Below are positions 13,220-23,200 of a DNA stretch of 64,000 bases, piece after piece (positions within the stretch are counted from its first letter, which is position 1; every line of letters starts with the position of its first letter). A model generated the notes under the pieces. It searched no databases, had not been told where the DNA came from, and worked only from the letters and a program-made list of their open reading frames with translations. The stretch is taken from contig JASJOG010000101.1 of assembly GCA_030142905.1 (NCBI GenBank), positions 1,106,501 through 1,170,500 of the forward strand. Direction: 5' to 3'. Both the position numbers and the translations under genes were made by a program. The DNA is from Heliopora coerulea (Eukaryota > Cnidaria > Anthozoa > Scleralcyonacea > Helioporidae).

Positions 13220-14264
13220 AAGACTATATATAGTGTACTTTGCAACGAGAAGCAAACCAGAACGTTTGGTGTATTGGACGTGAGCTGGAATTGCGTATGT
13301 TATTATAAAATACAACGCGTCCTACGCACGCTCGGATTTGGACGAGCCTCATTTTCTTTCGGGGTACAGAGACATGGCTGACGTCAATTTATTTTATATT
13401 AGAAGAAAGAGACATGTATGACGTCTCGGAAACTTGAAAAACTTAGTTTATTTTAAAAACACAAATAGAAAATAGCTTTCTTCTCTCTGTACTGTTATAG
13501 AAGAATTCATGACACCATTTCATCCGAAAAAATACCAGAAAAAAACTCTGCAACACCTCGTGTTTCCCCCGGCATATTTGCGTTTGAAATGACGTCATTT
13601 ACGTTTCTATCACAGCATAGAGACACTCAAGCAATTTCCTGTTTATTGAATAGAAACTTGCGGCTAGCCTATCTATTCAACTGAGCAGGTGAAGGGCTAC
13701 ACCTTACTGGCTTCCCGTTCATTGTGCACTTTTCTGCCGAGTTCTCTTCTTTATTCGTGGGTCTCAGAACCATGTAACACCCTTCTCAAACTCATTAATA
13801 ATTCATGAGTATATCATTCAATCGGACGCGGTCAATGTCACCACGTGAGCGAACTTGAAATACCATGGAAGCACTGGGCAGAAGACTTGAACTGTTTTTT
13901 TCCAGTCCTTGGACTTAAAATATAATTCCACACAATCATTACTAATTCACTAATTCATTGTGACAATACACTAATTGATTCTGAGAAGTCATTCAAAGGC
14001 CTCCAATTCGGACTAGACCGGGTTTTCGAGCACTCGGAATTCGTTCCAATTCTCTGCTTCGCCTTGGACTAGAATGAATTCCTCGTACTTGAAAACCCGG
14101 TCTAGTCCTCATTGTCGGCCTTTAAATATTATTTAATAGTACCATGAGTGACTCGTCCCTCTGAACTTCTTGATTTGAGTCAGAAGGCATTCTAGCTAAC
14201 AGGCTTCTTTTTTTTTTCCCGGATACATATTTACGAAGGACAGTGGGGTGTAAACCGTTATAAG

Positions 14265-17200
14265 TTACTGCTGTACACTTACTTGTGAGGCGATGATCCC
14301 TTTGATCGCTGATAAAGACAGGGCCACGAGTTTATAAAGGTGCATAGACTCGGCACTCATGTTAAACCGACAATGAAGGTTCAGTACCTTCTCCCTATCT
14401 TCGTCACTGATCGGGCCACAGCTTGGTACTAAGGTATCACATTGTGAGGTCACTTCTTCTATGGTCGCCAGGGGTAGGCCTTCCTGTCGGGCGATTTTTG
14501 TCTTGCTAAAGGATTTGCATTTGAACTTCTCGCAGATGTCCTTTTTCTGTTGGTTGCTTACGACACATTTTTGAACACATTTGTTTTTAATGATATAATC
14601 TACCGTGGCCAGAGGTTTTCTGACCGTCTTTTCGATGGTCGAGGAGTTTTGTCCCTTACAAAAGTGCAACGAGCAGATTTGAGTCTGAACGTCGGGTGTT
14701 ACCTTGCAGATGGAACAGTTCTTAATTATTTCCATCACTTGCCTTTCCAGTAGTGCAACACTGATGGCGATTTGTTGTGGTGTCATATAAAAGCAGTAGA
14801 AACGGCATGTATCCTCTCTGCTTTTTGGAGTGATTTTAGGAGGTGGACATCGTGTAAGAAAATTGGACACCATATCTAGCGTCAACCCGACCTTGTTGAC
14901 TTCTTTCAGGATCTGAACTGGCGTGTATCCTTTAAGTTTCTCATCGCAAACGCGGATTAACAATTGGTTATCGTTAAGAAGGCATTTGTTGTACCATCCA
15001 TACTTATTGGCCAATTTTTTAACGATCGTCTCAAACTGCGAAAGAGACGTATAAGGTATCATATTTTTATCCAAACACGCCCGTCTGTTCAATCCAAAGT
15101 TCTTTTCAGCTTTGGCGTAGAGCGTTTTGAGTTGATCACGGCCAGACTTACAGTCGGATACTACGATATCGACAGCGTGTTGTTTATCCGCAAGGCATTT
15201 AAACTCGAATTTTACATTTTTTAAGGCTTCTATGAGTTTGTTCTGTAACGATAAAGTGTTTTCGTAATCAGCTTGTCCGATATTTTGCATGAAATCGTCG
15301 ATATTTTTCACGGTAGTCAAATTTGGGTTGTTGGCTTCGATCGTAAGATTTCGAATCCCGTCCAACCAATCATTCAACGTTTCGTTTGTCAGGAAGTCTT
15401 TGACTGGTTTCCAGGCCTACAGAATGTACACGATCATATTGAGTAAGGAAACATTTGCAATGACATTCGAAGTCTCTTTGAAGCGTAAATTAAGTTATTT
15501 ATTGGAATAACACTTGAAATGATGAGGAAACATCTACAGTTTTTCCACACTTTCCGATTTTCAAATATTTTAGTTTGTATTTTATTGAAGGGAGGCGAAC
15601 TGTGTCGTCACTTTGTTGACATTTGACTAAATGGAAGGTATGTTTTGTAGCCAAAATCATTCTACGAAATGACAGTGAAACGTTACAATGAAGATAGTAG
15701 CTTAACGTGGAACCGTTCAATTTCATAAACTGAACCGATGTAATTTACTGACCAAAATTTTCAAGATGGTTTAGCTAGAAAATGACGTCACAAATCGTCA
15801 AATCAAGAACGAATTGAGATATCGAAAAACAGCAGGACCTGTATCTTTTACACCTTTTGCTGTTCATTACCAAAAAATATACTATTATTAACGCCAACTT
15901 CAAACTGATTAAAGCAAAAATACATTCATTTTATTCAATCGACGTTCACTTGCGTACATACGTAAACATTTGCATCGAAAGGCATTCTTTACGTCAACAG
16001 ACGACCGTTGACACCATTTCACTATGCATTAGGGATAATAAAATGTCAGTTATGCAAGAGAAATATCTTGCCTAATTGAAATTTTAGTATCCCTAATGTA
16101 TCGTAGAATGGTGTTAATGGTCGTCTGTTGACGCTATGGAATGCCCTTTGATGCAAATGGTTGTGTATCTACGCTAACGAATATCGATCGAATAAAATGA
16201 ATGTATTTTTGTGTTAATAAGTTTGAGGTTGGCGTTAATGATGGTATATTTTCTGGTCATGAACAGCAAAAGGTGTAAAATAATGCCCAACTAATTTTCA
16301 CGAGCGTTAACGACACTTCGCCGTAAAAATTGCATGTCGCTTACAAAATAGAAAGTGTTTCACTGTGCTTGCACAGCCGAATGTACCTGGAAAGTTCGGA
16401 GAGTTTGGAGGGGGGAGTGGGTTTTTGACTTGAATCGCATCGAAATAAAGCGGGTATCGTCCATAAGTAGTGTGTCTGGTCCTCTGGTGAAAGGGTGTAA
16501 AATTTGGAACAAAAATGAAAATTCATCAAAATAGACAAGGTCGAGTTTTAAAACATTTAAAATATCGTCAGGAATATGTTCCACCAACACAGTGCATGTT
16601 GACCTGTGTGTTGGACATGAACATAACGAGGCTGCCTTATTAGCAGCTCTTGTATCACAGTATCAGACTCGTACCTGAGACCGCCATCCGGGTCCAGTGC
16701 CTCAATGGTTTGAACGTCACACCGATCATCAGAAGGTTCCGAGTACGATCCCCGTCTGGGACTCAAACCCCGTTTACACTGTTAACATATTTTGGGCACG
16801 GCACTGCTAAAATTTTGGCACGGGCGTCGCTATTTCTGGGCACGGCACGGGTGGTTGTCACAGTGTAAACGGTACAGACTTTTTAAAATTTGGTCCCCGT
16901 GCCTGAAAATTCAGCCGTGGCCGAGCACTTCTGTGTATGTGGATCTTTACTTTACTTTACTTTATTTTACTTTACTTCTCTCAGCTTTACTTTACTTTAC
17001 TTCACTTTACTTCTCTCAGCTTTACTTTAGATCTCGGCTTGGCTTATTAGCCGTGCCGTGCCCAAAGTTTTACAGTGTGAACGTGGTTTCATAAATCGTT
17101 TTTCTGACTGAATATGAGGTTGAAGAACGACCACATATCGTCCATGGTATCACCAAGCTCTCCCACATGCAGTTTGCATGTAACATTCATCTCGTGAGTT

Positions 17201-20200
17201 TCAGCCTTACACTTTTGCCCCTGAGTCGGCAATTGCCATATGCAGATATATGAAAGCTGTCGGAGGCTAGCCATCCCGTCTCTTTCACAACACCAAGGAC
17301 TTATACATAGTAGATTCATTACCTGTTGTTTCACGCCTTCTTCAAGCGGTCGAACTTCAGTCACCATCAATTTCTCGACATCGTCGCTTTCTTTTATCAT
17401 GTTTTTTGCCGTGGTCTGCATGTCGTTTGCTATTAGTTGGCAGTTATTGATTTGCTGATACGTGCTCCAAATGGACAAAGCTACATAAAAAATGTACACG
17501 ATTTCTTAGGAGTGTATTCAGTAACATCAAGTGTCGGTTATATGACTGAGCTCATATACAAGATCATGCTCATATGTGAGATTGGGCACACAAAATGACG
17601 GCAGTTATTATTTAACATGTAAATATAGCAAGGTAGGCGTTCCTCTTCTCCACCGATGATGTCATTACGGTTCATGTAAATATATAATGGCCTAGGTATG
17701 TTTATGTAAAGTCACTTGGTCTGAAGATGATTTTGTAATGAAATCGAAATATCACCAATTCACTTTCTGTCTCGTTTCATAACTCGAATCTTGAGTTTAC
17801 AAGATGACATTTTTCGGAATATGTTTTATCTTTTACTTTTTAAAGCTGTCGGCTGGTCGTGGATTTTAGTGTTCACTGCCTTAAAGAAAGGCACCATCTT
17901 GTTTGGTAGAATGATGAATGGTGTATGATATCCCGAATTAAAGAAACGAATCTAATCGCCTCTGTTCCTGTAACAGCACACAGTAAGGTAAGGTAAGGTA
18001 ACATCTTTATTTAATGAGGGTAGCACTAAATAGCTAAAAAAAGGTAACAAACCCGTGGCCCTCTAAAATACAATACATGATAAAACTAGTAATAATAATA
18101 AGTAATATAGTAAAGAGTATTTTTACACTAAAAAATGAGCAATAGATTGCTGTTCATTAAAAATTTTGATCCAAAAACTGTCTAAAACTATTAAGAGATT
18201 TTTTTAGTCTCAAATCAAGTGGAAGGCCATTCCATATTTGACAAGTTTGTACTGCAAAGGTACAGTATTACTTGTACCCGATAAACACATTTACCTATTC
18301 CTCGAACAGAGGTAATTTCCTTTGATACGTGTTACCTTTACACATTACCTGCAACTACCGCATTCAAAAGCGGTCCCACGTATTTATTGACGAATTTTTC
18401 AACTCTGCTTACTTCCTTATTCGATTGAGCAGCGTAGTAGTTGGCTTTGGCTGTTTGCTTTATCTGAGCGTCGATCTGTTTCGTTGTGTATCCTTGAACA
18501 TAGGCAAACTTATTGCGAAGTTTTGGCTGGTTGAAACGGTTTGGGTTATTAGCAGCTTTTTGATTGATAAACCGGTTGGAAAAGTCCGCTCTCATCTCTT
18601 TGTATAACTAGGAAAGAAGAGAAAGTTAAACGATAAATCCTACAAGTTAACAACCCGAGATTGTACAGATCGACGAACGTGAAATGGGTGTACGTACGTG
18701 CATGTTGGTACGTAGATATAGTTATTCAGTATATGGTTATTCTAAGGTTGAGGTCGTAGAAATCGTAAGAAGTTCGAAAACTCTACATTTTAACGTACCC
18801 ATGCACGATTGGCTGTCAGCGGCAGGGATACATCTATGGTTATCGTTCGTTGTCGGTAGTTAACCCATGGACATGGTGGGTTAACCAGGCCTTGTGGGTC
18901 TTTCTGTTCATGACACCGATCACTGAACGAAATTGCTGGCTCGGGTTATGACCAAAGGCCAATCAAATGCATTGAACTCTAAAAAGATTCGAACGATACC
19001 TACAAACTGTATTTTGAAGCCAACATGGAGGCTGACATTTTGATCATATTGCAGGTCATCCCAGTCCCCTACACCATAAAGCACACAACCTATTGCGAAA
19101 CACTTAACCTAAATTTTGGAATTTTTTTTTTTTTTTGACAGTTTTCCTTATTATCCTGAGTAAGTAGAGGAAAATGTCTGTAGGAATGCATATTTGTCAG
19201 AATTAACTTTCAATGAAAAGTGAACGTTCGATACAATTTTTCCCCACGCGTGTTTTTGACCTACATGGCTGCACCCATGTCGGCTTCATTCAGTCGAGAG
19301 GCCTGGTGCAACAAGATGTCGTTCCAGTCTTTGGAGTTCAATGATTAAATATTGTACAATATTCTTTGGAACGGCCCGTTCTACGGAACGAAGCGATGTT
19401 GGGATTGACACTGACATTTGGAAACCGAAGAAAAGTTTTACATTTCAGAAAGTTTGCGCAACGCGACATATTGAAAACTTATTTACTTTCTGATACTTTT
19501 AAGGGAATAGTTCTATAATGATCGATAATAAACGGTGTAAGAAAAAATGAAAGAAAAAGGAAACACTCTGTATGTACATAAATGTTGAAAAAATATTTAA
19601 CATATTGGCCTTATAAATCAGCCACTGATTCTCTTAATGCAGGGTCAGTGCTCGCTTTTATTATCAGAGTGACCCATAAATTTGAATGTCCACGTCATTC
19701 TTTCGGGCACAGTTTTCGCGACTCCAACGTAATGGGGCCACGCAGTCCAAGAGTATATAGGTCGGTGGACTGGGCCAAGATAGCGGAAAATTCGAAATGG
19801 TGGGAACAAATTAGTTCCCGCTAATAAATAGCCTTGAGTACGAGTTCGCTGCGTGTATACATGTATCTAAACCCTAAACAGCTAGCTGATGGAAACCAGT
19901 GGTGTAGTCCTGGAACTTTAACAAGGGGGGCTCACCAACACAGTGTCCTGAACATCAGGGGAAGTCCGAAAAAATGATAAACTTGAAAAATGCTATTTTT
20001 TTTATTTTTGATAACAGTAATTCTGTAATTGAAATTTAACAGTGTTTCTGTGTTTGTAAAAGGTAAAATATTAGGAATACAATCGCCACGATCAGTACTT
20101 GGGCGGCACATGTTATGGCCGACTAGAAATTACTGAAATCATTCTTGTTGGAAATGACTGAATATCTTCACATAAATTTCACAGAGCATTCAAACGTGAT

Positions 20201-23200
20201 TAAAGTTACGCAATCTGCAAAAAAATATAAAGGGGGGCTCAGCACCCCCAAATTGCCATGGAATTTTCATAAGGCGGGCTCAGCCCCCCTGAGCCTCCCT
20301 CCACTACACCCCTGATGGAAACTGCTGGTAAAGAATTCAATATTAGATAAGTTGATCGAGCGTAAGTTTATCATTTACCTTGTGGATTGCATATCTTTCC
20401 CTCATAGTGGAGAACAATTTCGTAGCGATGGGAATCCCAATAGAAAGGACAAAAATGCCGGTTCCTTCCCAAGTCCATTTGTCAAAAATTCCCTGTAGCT
20501 CAGGACTTGAAACGATGTCATCCAATGACAATCTTTTGTTTCTTAAGAGGCTCTGTTAAGATAAGTAAACATAAACGACAAATAAGCATTCTGCCGATTA
20601 GTAACGACATGCAAAGAATTATTTCCCAATTTTGATTGGCTAATTAATCCCAAGTAGGCCTGAAAAAGAAAGTAATAAATGTACCTGTCGTCTGCATTAT
20701 TTTGCGGATATCATTGATAATAACGCGAGAAAAAAAACACGGAAAAATCAATAAGATGGTTGTTATCCCAATAACAATTCGTTTTAATTTTAGGCATAAT
20801 TTGTTAAAACACGCATGAAGGCTAGATTTACGTTCAAAGCAGTTGGACTTACAATCTTTCAACTGCTGTTTTAAAGGCTTTTAAAGTACCAAATGTGATA
20901 CAAGATAGTGTTTGAAAAACTGAGATTATAAGAAGAGCATTACAACGTCAATTGAACTAAATCCTCAATTATCTTCGTCAGAACTTAAGAGTTCCTGTTG
21001 TTTCGTGGGCCTTGTTTGGCTTTTAAGCAATGAATTTCTTCTCACCTTAATTTCTACAGATTTGTTCCTGAATCTTTCCGCAACACCCACATCGATCTCT
21101 ATCATAGCAAACATCAGTTTGTCCACTGCTTCGTTAATTCGATCAATTTCCGTAAGTATCATTTTGTTTGAAAGACCTGCATTTATGGATCTCGTTGCGA
21201 TATTGAAAGCTGCAATGAACCATGAACGAAAACCACAATTACACAAGTGAGAAAGGTTACAACTTCAAGTTGCTCAGTTCCTCATATCATTTTTGCCTGC
21301 CTTGAGGAATCTTCAGAATTGTTGTTGCTAAAAAGCCCTATTACTTGTCCAGTATTTTCTTTGATCATCTGATTTATTTCTCTCCAGTTTCTGATTCGTT
21401 CTTTCGTTCATTGATTAATTGATTCATTCATACTACATTTTAACACAGTTCTATTACACCAAATAATTACAAAACAAAACCTGGAAAGTATACTGTTCTT
21501 CCAATAGTCCGTCTTGATTGTAATAATGAACTATTTACATCCTATGATATACTGATTAAAACCTACCAACTTATTAACGTATAAGTAAAAAATTAAATAT
21601 TAAATAATTAGTTAATCCTCCTTTTAAAGTTATCCACAGATTCCGAGTTTTTGGTTTCCGTTGAAAGTTATTTCAGACCAATGCGCACTGATAGCCAAAT
21701 GATTTTTTCATAAAATTAGTTTTTGGCTTTGGTAAAGCAAAATTAAATTGAGATTGTCTAGTGTTGTGATCATGAATTTGGTTAATATTTGCGAAAATCT
21801 TTGATAATTAACCGTTCACTAGTTTGTTTGTTGTTTTTTTTTGTTTGTTTTTTGGGGGGGGTTTTTTTTTGGGGGGGGGAGTTTTTCGAACTTTATACAT
21901 CATAGTACAAAGATGGTGCATTTGCTGATTTGGGTGTTTTTAAAACCTATTGATTTTAATAGATTCTCAAAGCGAACTTTGTAACACCGCCGGATTATAA
22001 CGCGAAGCTCTCTGTTTTGCAATCCTTGAAATAACCTGTTCTGAGCTGTTCTGATTGGTTTAAGGGCCGCGACGTCTCCTGCAATTAACTTGTTGTAACT
22101 CATGGCTTGCCTATGTTCATGGTGAGGCGACGTTCTTTGTTACAAATGATATTCCGCTCATACGCGTTGCCCTCCACTTCCGTAAATATCGCTCGTTCAG
22201 TTTAATGGTTTGGCCAAGGCGTCAAAAAACGATCTCCAGGCCAACCAAATGTCCGAAAATAAAGAGTTAAGAAAGAAAATCAATTAAACAACAAAAAAAT
22301 GTTTAAATTCGGTTATCGCGGAATACAGGGTGATTCAAAAAAAATAAGCCAAAATCATCACGCATTTATTCAGTTCTAAAGCATTGTAATGGACTGAATC
22401 AGTGGTCATTTGATAGAGGAGTTATCCAAGTTTGATTGGGTGTCAATTTCACCGCTGTGGTTACGTAATCCTTCTGGCGCCGTTCAATTGTACGAAGACC
22501 ACGTGTTTATTTACCCTCAAAATGGCGACTCCTCAGCAGAAGGCGTTTTGTGTGCTTGAGTTTGCGAAAATCATCACGCGATATTTCAAAAATGAAAAAC
22601 AATAGAAAATTCAAGTTTTTATTTCATGCTTTACAAGTGCTCAACCACCGGCGGCACGGACAACATCAAGCCGATATGAGAATTCCTCCCAAACGCGCCT
22701 CAGGATGTCACGGTCCACCGTGTTGATTGCAGCTGTTATTCGATCTTTCATGTCATCGATATTTGCTGGCAACGGTGGAACATAAACTTTGTCTTTAACA
22801 TCAAACTTGGATAACTCCTCTATCAAATGACCACTGATTCAGTCCATTACAATGCTTTAGAACTGAATAAATGCGTGATGATTTTGGCGTATTCTTTTTG
22901 AATCACCCTCTCCTCGCTGGAAAATCGGAATATTTTGCCTAACCTCGTCCAGTATTGTTAACACCGTGAGCCCAACGTGAGCAGTCAGTGAACGCTAGGG
23001 GACCGACCGAACTCTACTGGACAATTGTGCTAAGTCCCTGATGAATCAAATCCATAGAAGGTCTAAACCATTCAAAAAAATTGGAACGTGATAAGGCTAA
23101 CCAAATATTTAAACATTGTATGAACAGATTTGAAAAATAAATGATAACAGAATGATAATTGCAAGTCCAGAATCCACTGAGCAATGTTAAATCATTGATA

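Larger units (their letters stand above)
10448..14264. other. Intergenic region between kinesin and the minus-strand gene
   Basis: No supported gene. It contains the kinesin 3' end, a tRNA-derived SINE (11196-11459), a Harbinger-like MITE (12405-12803), a long inverted repeat (12911-13219), and a further inverted pair around 14004-14107 (motif GACTAGACCGGGTTTTCGAG and its complement). ORFs here fall in repeats or lack coding character. Confidence 0.7.

Noticed and set aside
16341..16590. Two overlapping minus-strand ORFs (65 and 76 codons) as extra exons of the unknown gene
   Set aside because: The direct join 17323/15416 already keeps phase with good splice sites, and no acceptor/donor pair was found to insert these.
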